Shown here: positions 33,648-42,892 of the stretch, piece after piece | How the letters are laid out: each line of letters begins with the position of its first letter | Position numbering within the stretch: the stretch's first letter is position 1 | Origin: Palsa-506 sp963707065 | GTDB taxonomy: Bacteria > Actinomycetota > Actinomycetes > Streptosporangiales > Streptosporangiaceae | Assembly (NCBI GenBank): GCA_963707065.1 | Contig: CAVPPJ010000018.1 | Span: 248,001-312,000, forward strand | Reading direction: 5' to 3' | DNA length: 64,000 bases | Made by a program: the position numbers and the translations under genes | The notes under the pieces: model-generated | What the model was told of the DNA's origin: nothing | Databases searched by the model: none | Seen by the model: the letters and a program-made list of their open reading frames with translations, nothing else

Positions 33648-36284
33648 CTACTTCTGACGGCGGATCGGCCGGAGCCAGAACGGGCCGGGCGGCGCTGGCT
33701 TCTCCCCCGCCGTCCCGTTCCCGGCGGCCGGTGCCGTCGCGGAACCCCCGGCCGGCCTGGCCTGACGTCCGGCCGGGAATGCCCCGGCACGGCCCGGCGC
33801 GGCCGGACGACCCGTAGCGGCAGGACGAGCCGGTGCAGCAGGACGACCTGGTGCGGCAGGACGGCCGGGTGCGGCACCGCGGCCACCGGCGGCTCCGACA
33901 GTCGGGTCGGGCCCGGCGGTGGACCGGGATGCCAGCGGCCTGGCCGTGGCGGCGGCCCGCCAGCCGGGGGCAGGCGGCGGACTGGCGGCCGGGACCCTGG
34001 GCGGTGCGGCCTGGCGGCCCCCATGGCCGGCAGCCACGCCGTTGCCGGCGGCCGGTCCGTGTCCGTTGCTGCCGCGGCCCGCCGGGGCGGCGGAGCCATC
34101 ACGCGACGGGAGATTCAGCGGCGGGGCCGACCGGCCGGTAGCATCGCCCGACGACGCGGCCCAGGAACGTGCGCGGGCGGCCACACCGGGCCTGCTGCCG
34201 CCACTGGCCGCGTCCGTTCCGTTGCCCGCCGCGCCATTTCCCGCCGCGCCGCCAGCCGCCGCGGCGGCAAGATCCGGCGGGGAGCCATCCTGGGCGGCCG
34301 CGACGCCCGCAGCGTCCTGATCCTGCTTGCCTGCCGCCGAACCCTGAGCTGTCCTGGCCGCGCCAGCCGCCGCGCCAGCCGCCGCGGCGCCACCCACCGC
34401 GATGCCGGCGGCCAGGCCGGCTGCCTGCCCGGGATTGCGCCGCGCCGAGCGAGCGGCCCGGTAGGCGGCGAAGCCGGGCACCGTGGCGGTGGCCACGTCA
34501 CGGGTGCTGCCGCGCAGCGTGGAGCCGGCCCGGGCGAGACTGGCATCCGCCCGGTCCCTGGAGCCGATGACGCCGTAGCCGACGGCCGAGAACAGGTGCT
34601 GGAACGGCCGGCGGTAGATGAACACCGCGACCGTCACGAGCGCGATCATCAGGATCTTCAGCGCCCACGGCAGCACCGCGTCGCTAGTGCCCATAATCAG
34701 GGCATAGCAGTACAGCAGCACGCTCAGCACGAGGGCGACCGCCGCCTGTTTGAGCAGCACTCCGACCAGCAGCTCGAACCAGCGCAATGCCACCACGCGG
34801 CCGAAGCCGGGATGCGTCCCGATCAGCAGGAAGAACGGTCCCACCACGAGCAGCAGCAGGAAACCCAGCTTGAGCAGGATGAGCGTGACGGCGATGAGCA
34901 GTACGAGCACCCCGGCGACGACCGCCGCGAAGAGCGCGGCGAACGCGATCTCCAGCCGCGTCGTCCATTGCTTTCCCTGGAAGAGCGGGTAGATTCCCGG
35001 ATCTTTCAGCTGGATGTTCCTGGAGATCCCGGCGAAAGTGGCCTGCTTGGCCCGGATCAGGGCGGTCGTCGGCTTCTCGTTGACGGCGATGGTCTGCGCC
35101 CAGAGCAGTTGCCGCGCGTACGTGTTGACCAGGGTCTGGCGCCCGCCCGGCGTGACGGCAAAGGTCGTCGTACCGAATTCTCCGTCCAGCCAGGGCTTGC
35201 AGACCAGTACCGACCATAGCTCCCCGGCGTTCTGGTCGACGATGTTGTTGCCCGCCGTGAAGGCGAAGCTGGCCTGCGCCTGCGGATCGCTGCGCTGCAC
35301 GGGGACGCAGCCGCCCTGGCCCGGGCTGGGCAGCTTGGAGAAGGCAACGTCGAGCGACTGGGTAATGCCATCGGAGACCGTCTTGCCCAGGCCGGTGAAA
35401 TCGGCCGGCCTGCCGATCAGCCAGATCGCCGCAGCAGCCGCCACGACCATCCAGATAGTTCCCTCCAGCGTGCGGGTGCCGCGCTTGCGGATCAGGCCCT
35501 GCCAGGCGAGCCAGATGGCGCCGAGAATGACGACCACGGCGAGGTACGGGAAGTAGATCGCGTTGCCGAGGCTGGTGATCAGCCGGTCGACGGAGTTCTT
35601 CAGCCAGCCGAGTACGCCCTCGCCCGCGGCCGACTGGTAGACGGTGATCGTGACGCGGTCAATCGATTTCGCTACGTCGAACACCATGCCGGCGACGTTG
35701 TTGCCGATCAGGGAGGTCATATCGGAGCACTGCATGTTGGTCGCGGCCCAGTACTGGCCGGCCACGCCATACTGGTTATACAGGGTCTTGGGCAGCGGGC
35801 CGGCCTGCGCGGGCGAGCGGACCAGCGAATCGATGCCCGCCGTGGCCGGCTCCGGGTCGGGCAGCGAAGGCTGGCAGATGTTATTCAGGTCCCCGGTCAG
35901 GCCGCTGGTGCCGAGTGAGCAGAATCCGAGCAGCCCGCCGATGTCGCCGATGCCCGGCACTGAGCAGACGCCGCCGGCGGCGACCGTCACTGTCGTCTGC
36001 CGCGAGGTCAGTTCGCTGACGTCAGGCGACTGCGCTGCCAGCAGGACGGCCGTCCTGCTGGCAGGACGCGCCGCGGCCGCGGTGACCGCCGTTGCCCGCG
36101 CGGACCCCAGCGCCCGCGCTGGCGCCGCGGCGGCGTGCAACGGCGCCGCGGCCGCGTGTGCGGGGACCGCCGGCCCGCGGGAGTGGACTGCCGCCTGTGC
36201 CAGCCCGGGCGCGCCGACAGCGGCGGCGGCCATGGCAAGCACCAGCACAGTCCTGCGCGGGATGCGGCGGAGGAGGCTGACCAT
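33648..36284 (-). CDS. TrbL/VirB6-type polytopic membrane protein of the T4SS locus
   Basis: 878 residues. A signal peptide (LAMAAAAVGAPGLAQA) is followed by an extracytoplasmic region with four or more Cys (GVCSVPGIGDIGGLLGFCSLG, NICQPS, NMQCSDM). Then come groups of hydrophobic helices (PYLAVVVILGAIWLAW, FAALFAAVVAGVLVLLIAV, LLLLVVGPFFLLIG, ALVLSVLLYCYALI). The Ala/Pro-rich C-terminal 300 residues are probably cytoplasmic and disordered. The topology fits the VirB6/TrbL/TcpH channel-base protein. It is tightly linked to the VirB4-like ATPase gene upstream (69 bp). Confidence 0.8.
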   Translation of the reverse strand: MVSLLRRIPRRTVLVLAMAAAAVGAPGLAQAAVHSRGPAVPAHAAAAPLHAAAAPARALGSARATAVTAAAARPASRTAVLLAAQSPDVSELTSRQTTVTVAAGGVCSVPGIGDIGGLLGFCSLGTSGLTGDLNNICQPSLPDPEPATAGIDSLVRSPAQAGPLPKTLYNQYGVAGQYWAATNMQCSDMTSLIGNNVAGMVFDVAKSIDRVTITVYQSAAGEGVLGWLKNSVDRLITSLGNAIYFPYLAVVVILGAIWLAWQGLIRKRGTRTLEGTIWMVVAAAAAIWLIGRPADFTGLGKTVSDGITQSLDVAFSKLPSPGQGGCVPVQRSDPQAQASFAFTAGNNIVDQNAGELWSVLVCKPWLDGEFGTTTFAVTPGGRQTLVNTYARQLLWAQTIAVNEKPTTALIRAKQATFAGISRNIQLKDPGIYPLFQGKQWTTRLEIAFAALFAAVVAGVLVLLIAVTLILLKLGFLLLLVVGPFFLLIGTHPGFGRVVALRWFELLVGVLLKQAAVALVLSVLLYCYALIMGTSDAVLPWALKILMIALVTVAVFIYRRPFQHLFSAVGYGVIGSRDRADASLARAGSTLRGSTRDVATATVPGFAAYRAARSARRNPGQAAGLAAGIAVGGAAAAGAAAGAARTAQGSAAGKQDQDAAGVAAAQDGSPPDLAAAAAGGAAGNGAAGNGTDAASGGSRPGVAARARSWAASSGDATGRSAPPLNLPSRDGSAAPAGRGSNGHGPAAGNGVAAGHGGRQAAPPRVPAASPPPAPGWRAAATARPLASRSTAGPDPTVGAAGGRGAAPGRPAAPGRPAAPARPAATGRPAAPGRAGAFPAGRQARPAGGSATAPAAGNGTAGEKPAPPGPFWLRPIRRQK

Positions 36285-36353
36285 CGGGAGGGCTCCTGGG
36301 GGGTCAGGGAGGTTCAGGCCTGGCTAGCTCGGCGGTGGATGGGCGCCGGCTGG

Positions 36354-38819
36354 TCAGGTGCCGGGCGCCGGGCCGGGTACCGGCGGCGTCGGCACCTGGT
36401 CGGGCCGTGCCCTGGTCGGGTTCGTGTCCAGCCATTTCGTCAGCTCGGCGGAAATGAGGTCGACACCGATCCGGCCCGCCCGGCCGTCCAGGTCCCGGAA
36501 AATACACTCGCCGTTACCCAGGTCACGCAGCACCGCTTTGTGCTCGTCGGATGGCTCTACCCCCAGCAGGGCCATCACGCTCGCCACCTCCGCCCGTTCA
36601 GTGGACCGGAAGGCGAATACCCCGGAAATGCAGTTCGTAACTTGCTCGTTCAGCAGGTCGCCAGCGTTCTGCGAGACGAGAATCAGCGCGGTGTTGCGGG
36701 ACCGGCCCATCCGCGATACCTCGGGAATCAGCTTCGCGCCCTGCGGCGTCGAGGTGATGGCCCACGCCTCGTCCAGGATGATCGCCTTCGGCAGCCGGCG
36801 GTCCATGCCATTCAGCAGCCGCCGGGCGAACTGCGACACCAGGTACAGCAGGGCCACGGACAGCCGCTGCTCGTAGGAATAGTCGTCCCGCTTGACCGCG
36901 GCGTCCGGCAGCGTGAGGCCGGCCAGGGTGAACACCGTCGTCCAGCCCGCCGCGTCGATGCCGAGGCCGCCGGACGGGGCGAAGCACAGCCTGGCGAGCC
37001 GCATCTCCGACATCGAGCGCAGCACTGCCCCGAGGTTCATGGACGCCGGATCGGCGGACCGCTCCAGATGGTCCACGACCTTGCCCAGGCTTGGACGCTC
37101 CGCGCCGGCGATGGCCCCCACCGCCTGGACCATCGCGCTTTCGCGCTCCTCGCTCATTCTCGGCAGCAGCAGCCGCAGGGTCTCGGTGGCCATTGTCCGC
37201 TTCTCGGCCAGGTCATCGCCGAAGGAGAACGGATCGAGCAGGCCGGGCGCGGCGGTACCGAGCGGCAGCACGCGGGCCTGGCGGCCGCGGTCGTGCAGCA
37301 GCCGGACCAGTGATTCGGCATCGCCCTTCGGGTCGATCACCGCGACCGTCACGCCGCGGAGCGCAAGCTGCAGGATCAGCAGCAGCGCGAGGGTCGTCTT
37401 GCCGCCACCCGGCTCCCCGGTGATCGCGATGGCGGTCGGCCGGTTGCGCGCGGCGGCGACTAGCGGGTCGAAATTGACGACCGACCTGGCCCGGCCGAGC
37501 GTCTCGCCGATGTACGGGCCGACCCAGCCCGCGTCCTCGGCTGGCCGGTCGCCGATGTCCACCGTGGCCGTGGGCATGCCGCCCGCGATCGTGTAGAGGG
37601 GCTGGCGCTGCAGGTAGGAGCTGAGCCTGACCTTGTCACCCGGCAGCGATTCGCACAGCAGCGAGAACTGGTCCCCGGTGGAGTTGACGACATCGATGCC
37701 CGCGTCCCGGTAATGCTCGGTCACCGCCTCGGTCCGCCGGACGCACAGGTCCCTGGTTGGCGCGGTCACCATCAGCCGGTGGTGGCCGTAGACGAAAGGC
37801 AGCCGCTCCTTGGTGATGCCGTGCTCCAGCAGGCGGGCCGCCTCGATCTGCTCGGCCAGGGCGATCGGCATCTCCACGCCAGCCTCCCTGATGTGCGCAT
37901 CCATGTCCCTGGCGTGCGCGAGCCTGCGGCCGACGTCCTTGCTCGCCTTGGCCGGCGGGATCAGCTTCATCCGCAGGCTGACCTCGACCGGGAACGGAAG
38001 CGAGTCGGCGTAGTGCAGCCAGGGCTCGCCGTCGGGGAAGTACATGACGTCGGGGAAGCGGGCGAAGGACAGGAACGCGGCATAAGACTCCCCGCCCGGG
38101 TGCTCAAGCCGCAGCAGGCTGCGCCCGTTGTGCACCTGGCCTTCCAGCAGCGACTCGATCTCGCCGGTGCCCCATTGCCGCCGCCGCACGGCCGATGGCC
38201 GCGGGTCGCCCACGGTGCCCATCAGCGTGTGCCGGAACAGCCAGGCGATGTCGTCCGAGGTGGCATGGCGGGCGGCGAGCGCGCTGGAGCCCAGCGCCCG
38301 GCCGAGCCGCTCTGCCTGGTCAGTCCAGCGGGCGATCTCGGCGGAGCCGACGGCCTCGTCGTCCAGGCCCATGGCCTGCTCGCCGGCCTTGTAGAGATTG
38401 ATGAACTGGGAGAAGACCCCGCCGGAGAGCTGGGCGCGCATGCCGCGCTGGCCCAGCCGGACGCCCAGGTAGATCTCCTTGGACCAGAAATCCTTCGCCC
38501 AGACATGCCGGTACATCTCGTCCAGGTACTCCAGCCAGCCCGGTCCGCCGTCCGATGTGGCATCCAGCCCGGTCGCCCAGTCGGCGGCCGAGTAGGGGCG
38601 GTGCACGATGCGCAGGTGCACCTCGGCGTCGGTCATCCGGATCGCGGCCAGCGCGACCGTGATATTCGTGGCGAGGGACTCCCGCTCCTGCGGGGTGGTG
38701 AATTCATAGGACACGGTGGGCAGCCGGTAGTAAGCCCAGCCGTGCGTCTCGGTCAGCAAGATCCGGTCATCGAAGTACCGGACGGCGAGCCGGCTCCGTC
38801 TCGCGGTACGCGCGGTCAT
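36354..38819 (-). CDS. VirB4-type T4SS ATPase (TcpF/Orf16-like)
   Basis: About 821 residues. Walker A is GEPGGGKTTLALL near residue 466 and Walker B is KAIILDEAWAIT near 680. The N-terminal 400 residues (RYFDDRILLTETHGWAYYRLP) match the VirB4 N-domain that docks at the inner-membrane channel. VirB4 ATPases energise pilus or channel assembly and are the most conserved part of type IV secretion systems. I chose ATG 38819, 53 bp after the upstream gene; a TTG at 38921 would overlap that gene and has little support. The nearest relatives by architecture are the Tn916 Orf16/TcpF proteins. Confidence 0.92.
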   Translation of the reverse strand: MTARTARRSRLAVRYFDDRILLTETHGWAYYRLPTVSYEFTTPQERESLATNITVALAAIRMTDAEVHLRIVHRPYSAADWATGLDATSDGGPGWLEYLDEMYRHVWAKDFWSKEIYLGVRLGQRGMRAQLSGGVFSQFINLYKAGEQAMGLDDEAVGSAEIARWTDQAERLGRALGSSALAARHATSDDIAWLFRHTLMGTVGDPRPSAVRRRQWGTGEIESLLEGQVHNGRSLLRLEHPGGESYAAFLSFARFPDVMYFPDGEPWLHYADSLPFPVEVSLRMKLIPPAKASKDVGRRLAHARDMDAHIREAGVEMPIALAEQIEAARLLEHGITKERLPFVYGHHRLMVTAPTRDLCVRRTEAVTEHYRDAGIDVVNSTGDQFSLLCESLPGDKVRLSSYLQRQPLYTIAGGMPTATVDIGDRPAEDAGWVGPYIGETLGRARSVVNFDPLVAAARNRPTAIAITGEPGGGKTTLALLLILQLALRGVTVAVIDPKGDAESLVRLLHDRGRQARVLPLGTAAPGLLDPFSFGDDLAEKRTMATETLRLLLPRMSEERESAMVQAVGAIAGAERPSLGKVVDHLERSADPASMNLGAVLRSMSEMRLARLCFAPSGGLGIDAAGWTTVFTLAGLTLPDAAVKRDDYSYEQRLSVALLYLVSQFARRLLNGMDRRLPKAIILDEAWAITSTPQGAKLIPEVSRMGRSRNTALILVSQNAGDLLNEQVTNCISGVFAFRSTERAEVASVMALLGVEPSDEHKAVLRDLGNGECIFRDLDGRAGRIGVDLISAELTKWLDTNPTRARPDQVPTPPVPGPAPGT

Positions 38820-38871
38820 CGCCGCGGCGCCGCGGCCTCGGGCGCCATCGGCAGCTGCCGGGGCAAGTGCT

Positions 38872-41508
38872 TCACAGCTGCGCCCTGCGCAGCTCGGGAG
38901 CGGCTGCGAGGCCAGCGACAAGCACTCCGGCCAGTGCCGTGTAGGCCTGCACCGCGGCCGGGCCTAGGAGCCTGCCGCCCGGCCGGGCAAGCGGCGCTAA
39001 CGGATCCGCGCCCGCCCGCCGGTCTCGTCCCGGATTTCTCAGCTGATCGTCCCAGGGCACGCGGACGATCGCGCGGCACCGGCCCCGGGCCACTGCCTCC
39101 GCTTGCTCGACGTGAGTCATCGTCTGCCTGCTGACGCCGTTGATCACGGTGGCGGAATTCCTGGCCAGGCCGGCGTGACCGTGTGCATCCAGCCATTCCA
39201 GGGTCATCGCGATGGCCCTTGCGGCGTCCTGGCTGGCCGGGGCGACCAGGACCAGCTGGTCGGCGATGGCCAGCACTCTCGGCACGGCCGAGGCGGCGGG
39301 ATCCGCGAGCGTCAGGCAGTATCGGGCAGAGATCATCTCGAAGATTCTGGCAACATCCCGGCCGGCCTCATCGGGCGGGCCTGCCGCCTCGGCGGCGTCG
39401 CTGCTGATGACCGCGAGCCGCGATGGGGCCGACGAGTGATGCAGGTGCTCGGGTCCGGCCGGCGCCTGGCCCGCCGCGACGGCCGGCCTGGAGTCCGCCC
39501 GCTCCGCGAGCGAGCCGCGGCCTGAGTTGAGGTCCAGCACGGCTACTGGTTCGTCCCGGACACTGGCCAGCACTTCCCCGGTCATCAGCGTGGTCATCGT
39601 CTGGCCGGCGCCGACCGTGCAGCCAAGGACCACGATTCGGCGAGAGCCTGCCACCGGCAGCTCTGCCCGCGCGCGATCCCGCTGCTGGAAGTCGGGCCGT
39701 CCCGGCCGGTGGCCGCCCGGGACCACCACGACGCGATCGTGCCAGCCGTCGCCGCGCTTGTCGGCGGGCCCGCGCAGTGCGCGCTCGACGACCCGCAGCG
39801 GCCGGCCATCCGGCCGGTCGCCGGTCACCGTCACGGCCGGAGGGCTGGCTGCCGGAGGCGCGGACGCCGAGGGTTCGGACGCAGGGTCAGCGGGCGCCGC
39901 GGCCGGGGAGACGGGCACGGCGGGAATGGGCGCCGCGGCCGGGGGCACGGGGGGGATGGGCGCAGCGGCCGCCGCCTCCCGGGGCGCGGGAGCGGGAGGC
40001 ACTCCCGCGGGCTGAATAGCGACGGGGGGCGCCACTGTGGGCGGAGCGAGCGACGGCCGGGTGGCTGGTTGTGGCCGGGCAGCGGGCAGGGGCGGCAACG
40101 GCGGCAGGGGTGATGCCGTTGGCGGGAGGGCGCCGAGAGCCGGGGCCACGGGGACCGCAGGCGCTGGCCAGTCGGCCGCCACTGGCCGGTCAGGCGCCAC
40201 TGACAGGGCTGGCTTAACTGGCCGGCCGGGCACCGCTGGCCGGTCGGCCGCCACTGGCCGGTCAGGCGCAACTGACAGGGCTGGCTTAACTCGCTGGTCG
40301 GCCGCCGCTGGCCGGTCGGCCGCCGCCGTCGGCGGATCCGTCACCGGCGTGGCGGCGGGGGGTGCTGGCCGGCCTGATGCAGCTGGCGGCAGCGACGCTG
40401 ACGGCAGTGTGGCGGGCGGCAGCGCCGCAGGCGGAACAGCAGGCCGGGCCGTTGCGGCCGTGGGCGAAGCGGACGGGGGCATCGCGGGCGGGGGCGCTGC
40501 CGGCGGGGGCGGAGTGGCTGACGGGGGCAGTGCCGCCGAAGGCAACTCCGCAGCCGGGACAGCCGGCGAACCAGCGGGCTGGGCCGTTGCCGCCGGGGGC
40601 GGCGCTACATGGCGCAGGCTGGTTGGCGGCGTGACCGTCGCGGCCGCTGGCCACGCTGATGCAGCGGGAGGCACGGTCGTGGCGGCCTGGGCCGAGTGCC
40701 GGGCATGCGAGGGAGCGCGCTCCTGCGAGGGCGGCACAGCGCGAGGCTGCGCTGGCCGGCGGCCGCGGGCTGGCCAGGGAGCTGGCTCCCGGGCGGGCCC
40801 CCTGGCTGCGGCGGGCTTGGCAGGCACCACCGGGGCAGGGCCGCGGTCGGCCGGCGCACTCCCGGCAGGCCGGGCCGGCTCCATGCCGGACCGCCGGGCC
40901 GCGAGCACGGCCCAGGCCGGGATTTCCGGCACGCGCACGGCATCCGGCACGCGCTCAGCGGCCGGCCCGCGCTCAGCAGCCGGCCCGCTCACGGCGGCCG
41001 GCCCGCTCACGGCGGCCTGCGGCGCCGGATCCGGGGCGGCAAGCCCGGCTGAAGCAGCGACCGCCGGGGACGGCGGGGCCAGCGCGCGGCGGCCGGGCAG
41101 CCCGAGCTTGCGCTGCGCCGCCAGCTCCGCGGGCGCCGGCTCGTCGCGCCGCCACACCCGCGCAACGACCACGATCTCGTCTTTCTCCGCCAGCGGAGCC
41201 AGGCGGCACCAGGTACGCGGCTCGCCGAGATAGCGCAACTGGGAGCCGATGATTTCGGGCAGTCGCTTGTTCTCGAGTACCGGCCGGGTAGCAAGCCACG
41301 CCAGCAACCCGGGGGGTAGCACATAAAGCCAGAACGACGTGTGGCTAAACGGGAGCCCGAGAACCGTGAGAACAATCACATAAGGGATGGCGATGGCGGT
41401 GAATATCGCGATCTGGCCAAGCGGCAGCGGCATCGGCAGCCGGAAATCGTACAGCTTGTAGAGCCGCTTCTCGATCCGCCAGATATTGGTATAGGTGGGC
41501 AACTCCAC
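38872..41508 (-). CDS. TcpE-like membrane domain fused to Pro/Ala-rich linker and ParA/MinD-like ATPase domain
   Basis: 878 residues. The first 130 have two hydrophobic helices (LGQIAIFTAIAIPYVIVLTVLG, FWLYVLPPGLLAWLA) and EIIGSQLRYLGEPRTWCRL, as in TcpE/Orf17 conjugation membrane proteins. About 400 residues of Pro/Ala/Val repeats follow. The C-terminal 270 residues are a P-loop ATPase of the ParA/MinD type (VVLGCTVGAGQTMTTLMTG, VLDLNSGRGSLAERADSR, LADPAAS, QLVLVAPASQDAARAI). In its Walker A the lysine of GKT is replaced by Gln (GAGQT, about residue 630), so it may bind but not hydrolyse ATP. It precedes the VirB4-like gene. Confidence 0.8.
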   Translation of the reverse strand: MELPTYTNIWRIEKRLYKLYDFRLPMPLPLGQIAIFTAIAIPYVIVLTVLGLPFSHTSFWLYVLPPGLLAWLATRPVLENKRLPEIIGSQLRYLGEPRTWCRLAPLAEKDEIVVVARVWRRDEPAPAELAAQRKLGLPGRRALAPPSPAVAASAGLAAPDPAPQAAVSGPAAVSGPAAERGPAAERVPDAVRVPEIPAWAVLAARRSGMEPARPAGSAPADRGPAPVVPAKPAAARGPAREPAPWPARGRRPAQPRAVPPSQERAPSHARHSAQAATTVPPAASAWPAAATVTPPTSLRHVAPPPAATAQPAGSPAVPAAELPSAALPPSATPPPPAAPPPAMPPSASPTAATARPAVPPAALPPATLPSASLPPAASGRPAPPAATPVTDPPTAAADRPAAADQRVKPALSVAPDRPVAADRPAVPGRPVKPALSVAPDRPVAADWPAPAVPVAPALGALPPTASPLPPLPPLPAARPQPATRPSLAPPTVAPPVAIQPAGVPPAPAPREAAAAAPIPPVPPAAAPIPAVPVSPAAAPADPASEPSASAPPAASPPAVTVTGDRPDGRPLRVVERALRGPADKRGDGWHDRVVVVPGGHRPGRPDFQQRDRARAELPVAGSRRIVVLGCTVGAGQTMTTLMTGEVLASVRDEPVAVLDLNSGRGSLAERADSRPAVAAGQAPAGPEHLHHSSAPSRLAVISSDAAEAAGPPDEAGRDVARIFEMISARYCLTLADPAASAVPRVLAIADQLVLVAPASQDAARAIAMTLEWLDAHGHAGLARNSATVINGVSRQTMTHVEQAEAVARGRCRAIVRVPWDDQLRNPGRDRRAGADPLAPLARPGGRLLGPAAVQAYTALAGVLVAGLAAAPELRRAQL

Positions 41509-41567
41509 CAGCTACACCCCTTCCGCCTGCGCGGAGATCGCCCGCGCGGAGGTCGCCTGCGCGGAGA

Positions 41568-41825
41568 TCAGTGGACACCGAGCGCGTTTGCAATGCCGGT
41601 AGCAAGCGTCTGCACGATGCTGGGGGTGTAGAAGATCACAGCGATCGCTACCGCCAGGACGAAGAACTGCACGAACCGGATTATCTCGCGAGTGAACAGG
41701 AAGAAAATAGCTACGATACCGACAATTCCAAGGAACAGCGGCCCGAACAGGCCCTGCAAATAACTCACAAGGCCGGAAGTGCTCAGCGCTGCCGAGGATG
41801 CCGCGGTGATCAGGTGCGACGACAT
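41568..41825 (-). CDS. Small two-helix membrane protein of the T4SS locus
   Basis: 85 residues with two hydrophobic helices (LFGPLFLGIVGIVAIFFLF and FFVLAVAIAVIFYTPSIV) joined by a short charged loop (TREIIRFVQ). The size and layout resemble the VirB2/TrbC-type or TcpD small membrane subunits. It lies between the TcpC-like and TcpE-like genes, as tcpD does in pCW3. The name is inferred from position and topology only. Confidence 0.75.
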   Translation of the reverse strand: MSSHLITAASSAALSTSGLVSYLQGLFGPLFLGIVGIVAIFFLFTREIIRFVQFFVLAVAIAVIFYTPSIVQTLATGIANALGVH

Positions 41826-41890
41826 CTATCTACTCCGGGATTCTTGAGGGTGCGGGGAGCCTGGGGGGCGCATGCTGCCCGGGGGTCTCA

Positions 41891-42892
41891 TCATGGCGGC
41901 GCCAGTGGCTGGGAGGAAGGTCCGATTGCCGCCACGTCCCAGCTCCCGTTCTGCTGGACGACAGTCATCCGGTATGTCATCTCGACCCCGGCCTTCGCGG
42001 CGGCAACCCGCGACCCCGACGGCTGCGCTGCCTGGCCGGGGAATTTCCATATCATGCTGACCGTAATATGACGCGTCGTCCCGCCGGGCGGTACGTCAAT
42101 CCCGCTAATGGAGCCGTACGTCACTGAGCCGCCCAGGCCGGTGATGGATGCGCCTGGCGCGAGGAAACGGCCGAGAGTAACCGGATCACCGCTGGCGTAG
42201 GCACGGAAGAAGGCGGGCAACTGCCCGTTGAGCGTTGCCGCCGTAGCCGGATCGGACGGCGCAGGCTGCGTTACCGGTGGCGTGACATGGGCTGGCGGCG
42301 GCAGCAGCGACGGCTCCGCCGAGATCGCCAGGCCGCCGTTCGCCGAGTAGACCGGCACGCCAAGTTCCATCAGCTGGCCATTGGCCCGCGCGAGCAGCGT
42401 CACCGTCGCGTGCTGGGAGTCCTGCACGGAAATGGCGGCAACTTGCTCGGATTGCAGCTGCAACGAGCCCGCGCCATTCCAGCCGAGCTGCGAATCGGAT
42501 CCGGGCGGCAGGAAATCGGCAAGCTGCGCGGCCCGCTGCCCGGCGGTGGCCGGGCTGAAATTCAGGTAGATCTGGCCGAACTGCATCGCATACGCCTCAG
42601 CCATGCTGACCGGGAACCCGTGCGTATCGGTGCCGGGGGCAGGGCTGGCCGGGGCTGGCGGCGCGGGCGTGCTCACGATCGCGGTCACGCCGCGATAGCC
42701 GATGACGAGCAGGACCGCCCACAGCACCGCGCGGGCAGCCCAGATGAGCCAGCGACTGCCTGCCCCTCGCCAGCGCGGCCCGGTGCGCGCTGCCGTGCCT
42801 CCGGCCGGGTCTGGTGCTCCGGGCGCTGCCTCGGCTCCCGCACCGTGCGCGGTCGACTGCGCACTGCGATCGAGGATTGCCCTGCGAACCAT
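41891..42892 (-). CDS. TcpC/Orf13-like conjugation protein
   Basis: 333 residues from ATG 42892. A membrane helix (WLIWAARAVLWAVLLVIGY) is followed by two NTF2-like domains (QFGQIYLNFSPATAGQRAAQLADFL to VQDSQHATVTLLARANG, then FFRAYASGDPVTLGRFLAPG to YRMTVVQQNGSWDVAAI). This is the TcpC domain pair, a VirB8-like periplasmic scaffold. GGAGGT lies four bases before the ATG. The frame runs another 122 codons upstream, but that leader is Arg-rich and unlike the family. It is the first gene of the operon. Confidence 0.88.
   Translation of the reverse strand: MVRRAILDRSAQSTAHGAGAEAAPGAPDPAGGTAARTGPRWRGAGSRWLIWAARAVLWAVLLVIGYRGVTAIVSTPAPPAPASPAPGTDTHGFPVSMAEAYAMQFGQIYLNFSPATAGQRAAQLADFLPPGSDSQLGWNGAGSLQLQSEQVAAISVQDSQHATVTLLARANGQLMELGVPVYSANGGLAISAEPSLLPPPAHVTPPVTQPAPSDPATAATLNGQLPAFFRAYASGDPVTLGRFLAPGASITGLGGSVTYGSISGIDVPPGGTTRHITVSMIWKFPGQAAQPSGSRVAAAKAGVEMTYRMTVVQQNGSWDVAAIGPSSQPLAPP

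Noticed and set aside
33096..35219. A 707-codon plus-strand frame opposite the TrbL-like gene
   Set aside because: Poly-Arg/Gly composition and antisense to a gene with signal peptide and membrane helices.
31858..42892. A complete integrative and conjugative element
   Set aside because: No relaxase, coupling protein, integrase, excisionase, replication gene or flanking direct repeat found; neighbours are ordinary core genes.
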